This document shows, piece by piece, positions 55,293-64,000 of a stretch of 64,000 nt of DNA. A model generated the notes under the pieces. The model worked only from the letters and a program-made list of their open reading frames with translations. It had not been told where the DNA came from and did no database searches. The DNA comes from Plasmodium brasilianum (Eukaryota > Apicomplexa > Aconoidasida > Haemosporida > Plasmodiidae), in the NCBI RefSeq assembly GCF_023973825.1, contig NC_090125.1, positions 2,701,412 through 2,765,411 of the forward strand, written 5' to 3'. The first letter of the stretch is position 1, and each line of letters starts with the position of its first letter. The translations under genes and the position numbers were made by a program.

Positions 55293-56446
55293 TTTGTTAT
55301 AAACAACAACATATATATGGTTCATAAAAATTTTCGAATGGCTATTCTTACTCCCTATATAACATACACTCAATTTTGTTTCTACTGATAACGAGTACTC
55401 TTAATTAGTCCGTGAAAAATTAGTGAAGATGCTGGAATAAAAGGTAATCCGAAAGAAGGAGAGTGTAAAAAAGCACAATTTTTGTATTCAAATATTTGGT
55501 ATTATATCAAAAAAAAAAAAAAAAATATAAAATAAATATAATATACTATAAAATAATAAAAATAGTAATTATAATAATAATGATAAATAGTAGACTTTTT
55601 AAATTATTGTACAGTTTTTGTTCTGTCGAAAAATTGTACTAAATTTTTCTAATTTGTTCAACACTTTTAAAAGAATACAACATAATAATATATGCCATAA
55701 ATGAATAGTATAAAATTGAGCACTTGTTATTAGAAATAAAAGAAGCGTTTAATATTTTTTGCTTTTTAAAAAAATCTCAAAGGAAACACTAGGTTTTGAT
55801 GTGCCTACAAATATTTATACTGAATATTTTTTTAATCGAAAATCCAAGAATACATGTGAATAACATATGTTCCTTAATATTATTTGCTATTCAAATATAT
55901 TTATCATTTTTATTTTATTAATATTTTACAATTTATTTTTACATAATTTTTTTATAAAAATATAGAAAAAATTTAAAAGAACTAAGTATTTTTATTTGTA
56001 AAAAAAAAAATATAAAAACAAAAATTAAATTAAATAAAATAAAACAAAAGAAAACAAAACATAACAATGTATAACAAAATAAAATCTAAAAACAATGGCA
56101 AAGCAACAGCAGCAAAAAAAATAAAACCAAAAAAACAGGTAAGATACCCCCTAAAAATAGTAACTAATTTTTTGTTAATAACTGAAAAAAATATACCAAA
56201 TTGAAGTACAATATTAAAAAAAAAAAAGAGAAAGAAGGAAGAAAGAGAAAGAGAAAGAGAAAGAAGCAAGAAGAAAAATATAAACAACTACCTCCTTCAT
56301 TCATTTCCATTGCTTACATGTATTAAGTACAAAAAAATGTTGAAAAAAAAACTATTTGCATACATGTGTAGTACTTGTATGTATATAAACATGTATACAT
56401 AGGTACGAATTATTATAAAACTGGTGTATTCCCTGATAACTTTACG
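55293..56446. other. intergenic region between RON2 3' end and LRR gene
   Basis: 1.15 kb of AT-rich spacer containing poly-A (55508-55524), and a purine-rich stretch (56220-56275, 'gaaagaga' type) just beyond the RON2 stop. I see no gene. Confidence 0.65.
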
Positions 56447-59400
56447 TCATATCTTTATTCTAGCATAGGATATATAGTTATAACCACCTTTTGATTGGTT
56501 ATGTATTTTCTTTATAGCCATTTTATGATCTTTGACTTTGTTGGGATTATTTTTCATTTCCATCATTTTATGTTCAGCATTTTCTATAAGTTTCTTTTTC
56601 ATAGCTTTCCTTCTTTTAAAAATACCTTTTAATCTGCGAATTGCTGATAGGGATAAAAATTTTTTCCACATGGATTTAAAAACTCCTTTGAGGGCCATAT
56701 CAATTCTTTGTAAAACTTTGAATTCTGATTTTAAAACATTCCATAATGCTAAACCAGCCATAGGAGCGAATAAATATGGACCGATTGATGCAAAGAGTCC
56801 AACAGAGAAAACGCTCTTCATGCAAGCTTCAGTTGAGTTAGTCAACGTAGCTTTTACTACTTGTTGTATACACACTTGCTTTGGTGGTGGTATAGTAGAT
56901 GTATAACAACTTGTAGCAGGTCCTACTCCTATATCTGTCGCATGTTGAGTTATATCCATGGCACTTAAAATAGTGTATGCAGATAATGTTCCTAAGGTCA
57001 TAAAACCTAATAATTCCTTCATCCTACTTTTTTCTCTTTCCTTTTGCCATTTTCCTATGAAATTACCAAAATAAGGGGCTTGCATATAAAACATTTTACT
57101 TAAATAAGGCAACTGCATTTCACTAAAAATAACTTTCGTTAACTTAAGTGAAAATGCAGATGTTAAAGATGCTCCATATTTCATAGCTTTTAATTCTTTC
57201 TTCATTGATTTAGGAAGTAAATTGTCAAAATAATGTAACACAGCATCACCTCCAATAATCATTTTAAAATTGTTAACAAAATCTTTATCATCAATTTTGT
57301 TTCCAAGTGAATTGCTCGAAAATTTTACTTCATAAGTTTGTAAACTATCAGGATTTTTCAAATGCTGTAAAGCAAAAGAAGAAATCATTTTCCATACTGC
57401 AGAACAATGATCAGCACACATGGAATTTTGAAGTTCTTTAAGTCTATCTTCATGTGGTATATAATTATAATTTGGATTAATAGCCATCATACCTGGATTT
57501 CTAACTACACTGAATGGCTCTCTTAAATGTTTCTCTGTACTTACTTGAATTACATGATCAACGATTTCAATAAAAGCCTCATTAATTAACCATGATTCAT
57601 CCTGATCACGAATTAATTTATGCAATTCACTTACTTTTTCTAATATAACAAATGCCTTTTTTATATCAATAGTTGCACCAAACCATAATGCATGCTCGAC
57701 TTTAAAACTAGGTTTTCGTAAAAGCATATTTCCAAGAGAAACAATTTTATTGAAAAATTTTCTAAATACAGTTTGCTTAGTTGCTTTAACTGTTCTTGAA
57801 AATATGATATTTTCCTCAATATTATTTTCTAATAAGTATTTACTGTCTTCTACAACTTTATAAACAACACTATTCTTTTGGTGTGGAGCATCATTCAATT
57901 CTAGCCATAGCCGTAAAGCTCTTGCATATTCTTTATTTATATAATGATCCCATTTATCATTTTGATTAAGGATGAGTTTATTTTCTTGTTTTTGTGCTTG
58001 TACTTTTTCATTTTCTTCATTTAATTCTTTTATTAATTTTTCCTTATCTGTCATCTCTTCATTGGAATTATCATATTCATTTGAATAATCCTTAAGATAA
58101 TTTTGAATCGAAGTTTCCATCTTTTGATTCTCAATTTTCTCCTTTTTATATTCTTCAAAACCTTTTGAAAACCATGCAGACATTAAATTATCAGCGTACC
58201 CTACAAATCCACCCTCAGTAAATATATCTTTTGCAAATTGACTATTGAGTTTATCATTTGCACTTACACTTCTTGGAACAAATCTGGCGTTTTGAATAAT
58301 CTGCATAGATGCTATACTATGTGTTGTGAAACGGATAGTCGTGATAATATTTTCCAGTATGTGTGAAGGGATATGTTGCAACAGTTTCATCATAGCCAAT
58401 TTAGTAAGTAATTTCCTCTTTAGAAATCCTTTTTTCATTCCAACTACAAGTTTTCTAAGCTTATGAGGAATAAAAGCAGATGTTGACGTTGCAAATTTTT
58501 CAGAAAGCGTTGCTGAAAGCATTTTCCTTTTGTCACTATAATAACTTCTAACAGGATCTTTCCTTGCAAAAGCGGAGATTATGAATAAATTTACATAGAA
58601 TAAATTTTCATTTTTAGCTATTTGATTTAAATATTCTATATTATTTCCTCTAGCCATAAATTTTAATGGAGAATTTGTTAATGTTTGTAATTCTATTAAT
58701 GCCTTTTTTATGGATTCTAAATTAGATTTAGGCGATTTTGATAATATGCTATTTAAATAAAAATAATGACGAGCACTAGACACATCATTTAAAAATAATT
58801 TCCTCGCCTTTTGACTCTTAGAAGAAATAGTGTTATATCTGTCAACTAATGCATAAAAGGCTGGCAATGCTTTACTCTTTATATTGTATTTAGCATCCAT
58901 TTTAAGTAGTTTCTTTTTTAACTGTTGACCTCTCATCATAAATTGATCAAATATATAGTTTTTTTTTCTTTTTTTTTTTTTATTTGCACTTGTTCCTGGT
59001 ACATATACAAGTTCTCTAGTCTCATACCAGAAAAAGAATTTGTAAAAGTCCACATATTCATTCTGATTAAAAATGAGTTTTATATAATGAGGATTTGGTT
59101 CATTTGTTGAAGATGTATTCTCTATTTCAGCAAAAATTCTTAACAGATCAAAAGCTCTTTTCAAACTCTTTTGATTTTCTTTTTGTCCAATATCCTTTTT
59201 CAAAATCCTTGAATTATATAATTTAGATTTTTCAAAGTTACATTTTAATGCGTTTTCTGTATCATCCCTTGGGCAAACTTGTGAAAATATTCTTATTGCA
59301 TTAAATGAAAAGGATAAAGAATTTTCATATCCATTAACATTATTTTTATTAAAAACATTATCTATTTCGTGAATATTTATTAGGCTGAAAACATTTAGTA

Positions 59401-62400
59401 CTAATTCTAGTAAGTCACATATGGTTTTACGTTCACCCATGGACGTAGTAGTTCTTCCTGGTCTTGATTCGAGGGGAATAAACGTTATGTCTTTTTCAAA
59501 TTTTTTTCTTGGATTATAATAAATATTGCACATTTCATTAAACATAAAGAAAGAGTAATCAGAATTAGCCATTATCATTGTTTGTAATGAATAAAAGGAT
59601 TTCAATCCTTTAACAAAAAAATTGTTAAACGAAAGGTATGCCAAAGATAAGAGTAACATATGACCTAACATATATACATTGGAAGAAGATACTATATATA
59701 TTTCGTAATTCAAACCAATAGAAGAGGAAGCTAACTTGCTATATTTTGTTCTTATTGGTTGTATAAGTTCTCCCAAGGCTAAATTATGAAAGTATAATCT
59801 TTCTAATTGATTAGTGCCTGGATTTTTTACAAATACGTGACAGAGATATTGTTTCATAATTTTGTTATACTTAGCACTTAACGGATTTATATTTTCATTT
59901 CTAAAAGCATTTGCTTCATTAATAAAACTTTTATCTTCATACACATCTCTATTACCATTTAAGTTTTTTCTATTTAATGAATTATTAATTGACTGTAAAA
60001 TGTTGTTAAAATTATTAAGTCCTAAATATTTTTGTCTATTTAATTCTACTAGCATTTCACCCCTTAATTCTTCTAAAGCTCTCGCATATTCAAAAGCAGT
60101 ATTAAGATAGTCTCCTTCTTTTTGTACTGAATTATCTTGACGACAATAATTTTCTACTTCTTTAGAAAATTTAGTTCCAATCATTTTTTCTAATTCGATC
60201 TCATTTGAGCCCAAAATTTCTTTTTTATCAAAATTCATATAATTTGAGAAATGGTAATTTACAGGTTTTCTATTTGCATAGTCGTTGTCATTTAAACCAT
60301 CTTCTGTTTGATAATCTTCTCCATTAGAATTAAGCAATTTTTCTTTTATGGACATATCTTGTCCATTATCTAAATAATATAGAATTGAAGGATCGTCTAA
60401 ATCGTCTGTATCATTTTTGTTGTTACCTCCAGAACCCTTATTTTTATTGCCTACTTTATCTCTTGAATATTCTCCTTTATTTAGATTATCCTCAATTTCG
60501 TTAGCTCTTTTTTTAGCATGACTATTATCATGCAATATATGAATAGGATTTCCTCCATACATATTATCTGTGTTTCCTCTACCTGGAATTCCATTATCAC
60601 CTATTCCCATTCCTGTTAATCTAGGATCTCTATAATTATCAGTTTCATTTGGATGCCCGTTTTCATCATGATCTGATGATATATACGTTTTGTTTTCTGG
60701 TTTTGATCGATTATAATCTCCTTCATTTAACTCGTATTCAGTGTCACTTGAATTATCATCAGAATTTTGGGGAAAAGGATTACTTCTACGTCTTTGACTA
60801 GGTTTTTTATATACTTTTTTTTTATTTGGTGTATTATCGTATACATTTTTTCCATTATCAGAACTAATTTCATTTGGTCTTTTGTCATGAGGTTTTACAT
60901 TTTGTCCATCTCCCTGCTGTACAGTATATACCAATGGATTATATCCTTTTCCATACGTACCTTCACCTTCGTTAACAGGTCTTAAATCATGAAGATAATC
61001 ACTCAGTGGACCTTTTTTCCCTGGGTAAGCACCTCCATTTTTTCCATTCCCTTGTGCACCATGATTTAAAGAGTAGGTTGTTCCATCATCTTTGTTCCCT
61101 TGAGGACCCCCTCCATAATGTGGTCCATCATGTTCTCCTTTACCCTCAGAACCATTATAAGGCACATAGGACTTACCATCAGGACCAACAAAAAGTTTGT
61201 ATGCATTCCCATCTGGTCCAATATAATTTCCGTGAAATTTTCCATCAGGTTCAATTTGAGGTGTGAAAGTTTTCCCATCAGGTCCAATATAAGATCCGTG
61301 AAATTTCCCATCAGGTTCTATGTAAGTTTCATAAGTGTTTCCATCTGGACCAACGAAAGATTCATGAATTTGACCATCAGGTCCAACGAAGGGTTGGTAA
61401 GTTTTTCCATCGGGTCCAATATAATTTCCATGAAATTTTCCATCAAGTTCAATCTGGGGTGTATATATTTTTCCATCGGGTCCAATATAATTTCCGTGAA
61501 ATTTTCCATCAGCTTCAATATGGGGTGTATACGTATTTCCATCAGGACCGACAAAGGATTCATATGTTTTACCCTTAGGTCCAAAGTATGGTTTGTATAT
61601 TTTCTCATCAGGCTCAACGAAGGGTTTGTATGTTTTTCCATCAGGTCCAATATAATTTCCATGAAATTTACCATCCTGTTCAATATGAGGTGTGTAAGTT
61701 TTCCCATCAGGTCCAATATAAGATCCATGAAATTTCCCATCAGGTTCTATGTAAGGTTTATAAGTGTTTCCATCTGGCCCAACGAAAGATTCGTGAGTTT
61801 TCCCATCAGGTCCAACGAAGGGTTTGTACGTTTTTCCATCGGGACCAATATAATTTCCATGAAATTGACCATCGGGTTCAATGTGGGGCGTATAAGTTTT
61901 CCCATCAGGTCCAATGTAAGTTCCATGAAATTTCCCATCTGGTTCAATATGGGGTGTGTAAGTATTCCCATCAGGACCAACAAAAGATTCTTGAGTTTTA
62001 CTATCAGATCCGACAAAGGGTTTGTACGTTTTCCCATCAGGCCCAATATAGGTTCCATGAAATTTACCATCTGGCTCAACATGAGGTGTGTATGTTTTTC
62101 CATCAGGTCCAATATAATTTCCATGAAATTTACCATCCTGTTCAATACGGGGTGTATAAGTATTCCCATCAGGACCGACAAAAGATTCATGAGTTTTACC
62201 ATCAGATCCAACGAATGGTTTGTAAGTTTTTCCATCGGGACCAATATAATTTCCATGAAATTGACCATCCGGTTCAATGTGGGGCGTATAAGTTTTCCCA
62301 TCAGGTCCAATGTAAGTTCCATGAAACTTCCCATCTGGTTCAATATGGGGGATGTAAGTATTCCCATCAGGACCAACAAAAGATTCTTGAGTTTTACTAT

Positions 62401-64000
62401 CAGTTCCGACAAAGGGTTTGTAAGTTTTCCCATCAGGCCCAATATAGATTCCATGAAATTGACCATCGGGTTCAATGTGGGGCGTATAAGTTTTCCCATC
62501 AGGTCCAATGTAAGTTCCATGAAATTTCCCATCTGGTTCAATATGGGGTGTGTAAGTATTCCCATCAGGACCAACAAAAGATTCTTGAGTTTTACTATCA
62601 GATCCGACAAAGGGTTTGTACGTTTTCCCATCAGGCCCAATATAGGTTCCATGAAATTTACCATCTGGCTCAACATGAGGTGTGTATGTTTTTCCATCAG
62701 GTCCAATATAATTTCCATGAAATTTACCATCCTGTTCAATACGGGGTGTATAAGTATTCCCATCAGGACCGACAAAAGATTCATGAGTTTTACCATCAGA
62801 TCCAACGAATGGTTTGTAAGTTTTTCCATCGGGACCAATATAATTTCCATGAAATTGACCATCCGGTTCAATGTGGGGCGTATAAGTTTTCCCATCAGGT
62901 CCAATGTAAGTTCCATGAAACTTCCCATCTGGTTCAATATGGGGGATGTAAGTATTCCCATCAGGACCAACAAAAGATTCTTGAGTTTTACTATCAGATC
63001 CGACAAAGGGTTTGTAAGTTTTCCCATCAGGCCCAATATAGATTCCATGAAATTGACCATCGGGTTCAATGTGGGGCGTATAAGTTTTCCCATCAGGTCC
63101 AATGTAAGTTCCATGAAATTTCCCATCTGGTTCAATATGGGGTGTGTAAGTATTCCCATCAGGACCGACAAAAGATTCGTAAGTGTTGCCATCAGGCCCA
63201 ACAAAAGTTTTGTGGGTTCTCCCATCATGCCCAGCGAAGGGTTTGTAAGTTTTCCCATCAGGTCCAATGTAAGTTCCATGAAACTTCCCATCTGGTTCAA
63301 CATAAGGTTCGTAAGTTTTTCCATCAGGTCCAATATAAGATCCGTGAAATTTCCCATCAGGTTCTATGTAAGGTTTATAGGTGTTTCCATCTGGCCCAAC
63401 GAAAGATTCGTGAGTTTTCCCATCAGGTCCAACGAAGGGTTCGTAAGTTTTCCCATCAGGTCCAATATAGGTTCCATTAAATTTCCCATCAGGATCTACA
63501 TAAGGTTCGTAAATATCTCCATCAGGTCCAATATAAGCTCCATGAAATTTTCCATCAGGTCCAACATAAGGAGTGTAAGTTTTCCCATTAGGTCCAACAT
63601 AAGATTCCTTTCCAATTAAATTATACGGCCCATTACCCAGTTCATCATAAACTCCACTATTAGTTTTATTTTTTGCATTTGAATTGGTAGAATGTGGAAC
63701 ATTATCTATGTATTCATAATCTGTGTCATATGGATCTTCTTTTTCTCTATTGTATCTTAATTTTTTATTTTTTCCTTTCTTATCTCTGTTCATATCAGCC
63801 ATTCGTTCACGATTTATCCTTTCCGCTTCTTCTTCTTCTTTCTTTTTTAAATTTTCATATTCCTCTTTCATTTTATCATATTTTATTTTGTTTTGACCAT
63901 TATTTGATTCATTTTTATTATTGGAATTATCATAATGTAATGGGGAATTTGCTTGTAATTGTCCTGTATTATATCCATTATTTTTATTTGAATTTGTTCC
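56447..64000 (-). CDS. RON2: rhoptry neck protein 2 (RON2), 5' end outside window
   Basis: The frame is open from the right edge to the stop at 56447: 2517 residues, N-terminus and signal peptide missing. RON2 is secreted by merozoites/sporozoites into the host membrane, where its extracellular loop binds AMA1 to form the moving junction. The C-terminal domain is unmistakable. A hydrophobic helix (MTLGTLSAYTILSA) precedes the AMA1-binding loop CYTSTIPPPKQVC, with both cysteines (codons bounded by 56870-56908) and the Pro-rich turn intact. A second hydrophobic stretch (SVGLFASIGPYLFAPMAGLA) and a basic tail follow. A large conserved helical region (56950-60250) carries RON2's rhoptry-complex part. 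Upstream are a charged Asn/Gly/Asp-rich linker and the 33-bp repeat array. P. falciparum RON2 is, as I recall, about 2190 residues, so the repeats make this protein clearly longer. The Met at 63871 is internal, since the frame continues upstream. Confidence 0.95.
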   Translation of the reverse strand, partial: GTNSNKNNGYNTGQLQANSPLHYDNSNNKNESNNGQNKIKYDKMKEEYENLKKKEEEEAERINRERMADMNRDKKGKNKKLRYNREKEDPYDTDYEYIDNVPHSTNSNAKNKTNSGVYDELGNGPYNLIGKESYVGPNGKTYTPYVGPDGKFHGAYIGPDGDIYEPYVDPDGKFNGTYIGPDGKTYEPFVGPDGKTHESFVGPDGNTYKPYIEPDGKFHGSYIGPDGKTYEPYVEPDGKFHGTYIGPDGKTYKPFAGHDGRTHKTFVGPDGNTYESFVGPDGNTYTPHIEPDGKFHGTYIGPDGKTYTPHIEPDGQFHGIYIGPDGKTYKPFVGSDSKTQESFVGPDGNTYIPHIEPDGKFHGTYIGPDGKTYTPHIEPDGQFHGNYIGPDGKTYKPFVGSDGKTHESFVGPDGNTYTPRIEQDGKFHGNYIGPDGKTYTPHVEPDGKFHGTYIGPDGKTYKPFVGSDSKTQESFVGPDGNTYTPHIEPDGKFHGTYIGPDGKTYTPHIEPDGQFHGIYIGPDGKTYKPFVGTDSKTQESFVGPDGNTYIPHIEPDGKFHGTYIGPDGKTYTPHIEPDGQFHGNYIGPDGKTYKPFVGSDGKTHESFVGPDGNTYTPRIEQDGKFHGNYIGPDGKTYTPHVEPDGKFHGTYIGPDGKTYKPFVGSDSKTQESFVGPDGNTYTPHIEPDGKFHGTYIGPDGKTYTPHIEPDGQFHGNYIGPDGKTYKPFVGPDGKTHESFVGPDGNTYKPYIEPDGKFHGSYIGPDGKTYTPHIEQDGKFHGNYIGPDGKTYKPFVEPDEKIYKPYFGPKGKTYESFVGPDGNTYTPHIEADGKFHGNYIGPDGKIYTPQIELDGKFHGNYIGPDGKTYQPFVGPDGQIHESFVGPDGNTYETYIEPDGKFHGSYIGPDGKTFTPQIEPDGKFHGNYIGPDGNAYKLFVGPDGKSYVPYNGSEGKGEHDGPHYGGGPQGNKDDGTTYSLNHGAQGNGKNGGAYPGKKGPLSDYLHDLRPVNEGEGTYGKGYNPLVYTVQQGDGQNVKPHDKRPNEISSDNGKNVYDNTPNKKKVYKKPSQRRRSNPFPQNSDDNSSDTEYELNEGDYNRSKPENKTYISSDHDENGHPNETDNYRDPRLTGMGIGDNGIPGRGNTDNMYGGNPIHILHDNSHAKKRANEIEDNLNKGEYSRDKVGNKNKGSGGNNKNDTDDLDDPSILYYLDNGQDMSIKEKLLNSNGEDYQTEDGLNDNDYANRKPVNYHFSNYMNFDKKEILGSNEIELEKMIGTKFSKEVENYCRQDNSVQKEGDYLNTAFEYARALEELRGEMLVELNRQKYLGLNNFNNILQSINNSLNRKNLNGNRDVYEDKSFINEANAFRNENINPLSAKYNKIMKQYLCHVFVKNPGTNQLERLYFHNLALGELIQPIRTKYSKLASSSIGLNYEIYIVSSSNVYMLGHMLLLSLAYLSFNNFFVKGLKSFYSLQTMIMANSDYSFFMFNEMCNIYYNPRKKFEKDITFIPLESRPGRTTTSMGERKTICDLLELVLNVFSLINIHEIDNVFNKNNVNGYENSLSFSFNAIRIFSQVCPRDDTENALKCNFEKSKLYNSRILKKDIGQKENQKSLKRAFDLLRIFAEIENTSSTNEPNPHYIKLIFNQNEYVDFYKFFFWYETRELVYVPGTSANKKKKRKKNYIFDQFMMRGQQLKKKLLKMDAKYNIKSKALPAFYALVDRYNTISSKSQKARKLFLNDVSSARHYFYLNSILSKSPKSNLESIKKALIELQTLTNSPLKFMARGNNIEYLNQIAKNENLFYVNLFIISAFARKDPVRSYYSDKRKMLSATLSEKFATSTSAFIPHKLRKLVVGMKKGFLKRKLLTKLAMMKLLQHIPSHILENIITTIRFTTHSIASMQIIQNARFVPRSVSANDKLNSQFAKDIFTEGGFVGYADNLMSAWFSKGFEEYKKEKIENQKMETSIQNYLKDYSNEYDNSNEEMTDKEKLIKELNEENEKVQAQKQENKLILNQNDKWDHYINKEYARALRLWLELNDAPHQKNSVVYKVVEDSKYLLENNIEENIIFSRTVKATKQTVFRKFFNKIVSLGNMLLRKPSFKVEHALWFGATIDIKKAFVILEKVSELHKLIRDQDESWLINEAFIEIVDHVIQVSTEKHLREPFSVVRNPGMMAINPNYNYIPHEDRLKELQNSMCADHCSAVWKMISSFALQHLKNPDSLQTYEVKFSSNSLGNKIDDKDFVNNFKMIIGGDAVLHYFDNLLPKSMKKELKAMKYGASLTSAFSLKLTKVIFSEMQLPYLSKMFYMQAPYFGNFIGKWQKEREKSRMKELLGFMTLGTLSAYTILSAMDITQHATDIGVGPATSCYTSTIPPPKQVCIQQVVKATLTNSTEACMKSVFSVGLFASIGPYLFAPMAGLALWNVLKSEFKVLQRIDMALKGVFKSMWKKFLSLSAIRRLKGIFKRRKAMKKKLIENAEHKMMEMKNNPNKVKDHKMAIKKIHNQSKGGYNYISYARIKI
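56870..56908 (-). other. RON2: AMA1-binding disulphide loop of RON2
   Basis: Thirteen codons from Cys to Cys containing the T-I-P-P-P motif. In RON2 this hairpin inserts into the hydrophobic groove of AMA1. Both cysteines and the proline turn are present, so the loop should be functional. Confidence 0.9.
61154..63595 (-). repeat. RON2: 74-unit 33-bp in-frame repeat array in RON2
   Basis: Seventy-four uninterrupted 11-residue units of the pattern [G/E]-P-D-G-x-x-x-x-x-[F/Y/H]-[V/I] fill 2442 bp. Units fall into families (EPDGKFHGTYI, GPDGKTYKPFV, GSDSKTQESFV, GPDGNTYTPHI). These alternate in a fixed order, and a block of 18 units (594 bp) is repeated almost perfectly. The units are Pro/Gly/Asp-rich, so probably extended and solvent-exposed. 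Confidence 0.95.

Noticed and set aside
61100..63619. Open frames of 839 and 630 codons on the plus strand, and a 536-codon out-of-frame minus frame, across the RON2 repeats
   Set aside because: The 33-bp unit is divisible by three, so any frame without a stop in one unit stays open through the array. Only the minus frame that continues into the conserved RON2 domains is real.

Overview
The window is nuclear DNA from a malaria parasite (genus Plasmodium). The sequence is extremely AT-rich with long homopolymer and (AT)n tracts. Genes carry many short GT...AG introns, and proteins carry Lys/Asn/Glu-rich inserts. At the right edge lies a clear rhoptry neck protein 2 (RON2), identified by its disulphide-looped AMA1-binding segment. 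I cannot fix the species from the sequence alone. I see no prokaryotic, viral, CRISPR or transposon sequence and no tRNA or rRNA gene.

Layout, left to right. 1-5178 (-): N-terminal 1726 codons of a gamma-tubulin complex component, running off the left edge. 5736-5966 (-): a 76-aa Yos1/IER3IP1-type ER-Golgi protein, with a decayed partial copy of its 3' end just downstream. 6894-14433 (-): an 18-exon leucine-rich-repeat protein rebuilt here by splice-phase matching (about 1490 aa). 15638-17848 (+): dynactin subunit 4 (p62). 19343-21928 (+): an 861-aa unknown protein with propeller-like strands. 22567-23250 (+): a 227-aa unknown. 23589-24902 (-): a four-exon coiled-coil protein. 25689-27740 (-): an eight-exon LUC7-type U1 snRNP protein. 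29058-39904 (-): a giant MON2-like protein (about 3286 aa, six exons). 42415-44278 (+): an eight-exon Qc-SNARE of the syntaxin-6 class. 45194-47893 (-): an Asn-rich protein with a Cys/His cluster. 50222-51286 (+): an apicoplast-type derlin. 51787-53418 (-): an IBA57-like Fe-S assembly factor. 54270-55292 (-): an SDS22-type LRR protein. 56447-64000 (-): RON2, whose N-terminus lies beyond the right edge.

There is no operon logic. Several genes nevertheless belong to the secretory pathway: Yos1 (ER-Golgi), MON2 and the syntaxin-6-like SNARE (trans-Golgi/endosome, divergently arranged), derlin (apicoplast import) and RON2 (rhoptry cargo). Others belong to the microtubule machinery (gamma-tubulin complex component, dynactin p62). 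I regard this clustering as ordinary chromosome content.

The most unusual structures are: (1) a 74-unit, 33-bp in-frame repeat array in RON2 containing a nearly perfect 594-bp higher-order duplication; (2) the relic duplication beside the Yos1 gene; (3) several minisatellites between genes and in introns (24-, 25- and 21-bp units); and (4) a few short open segments with splice-like borders that may be unannotated exons. I found no convincing new biological system.
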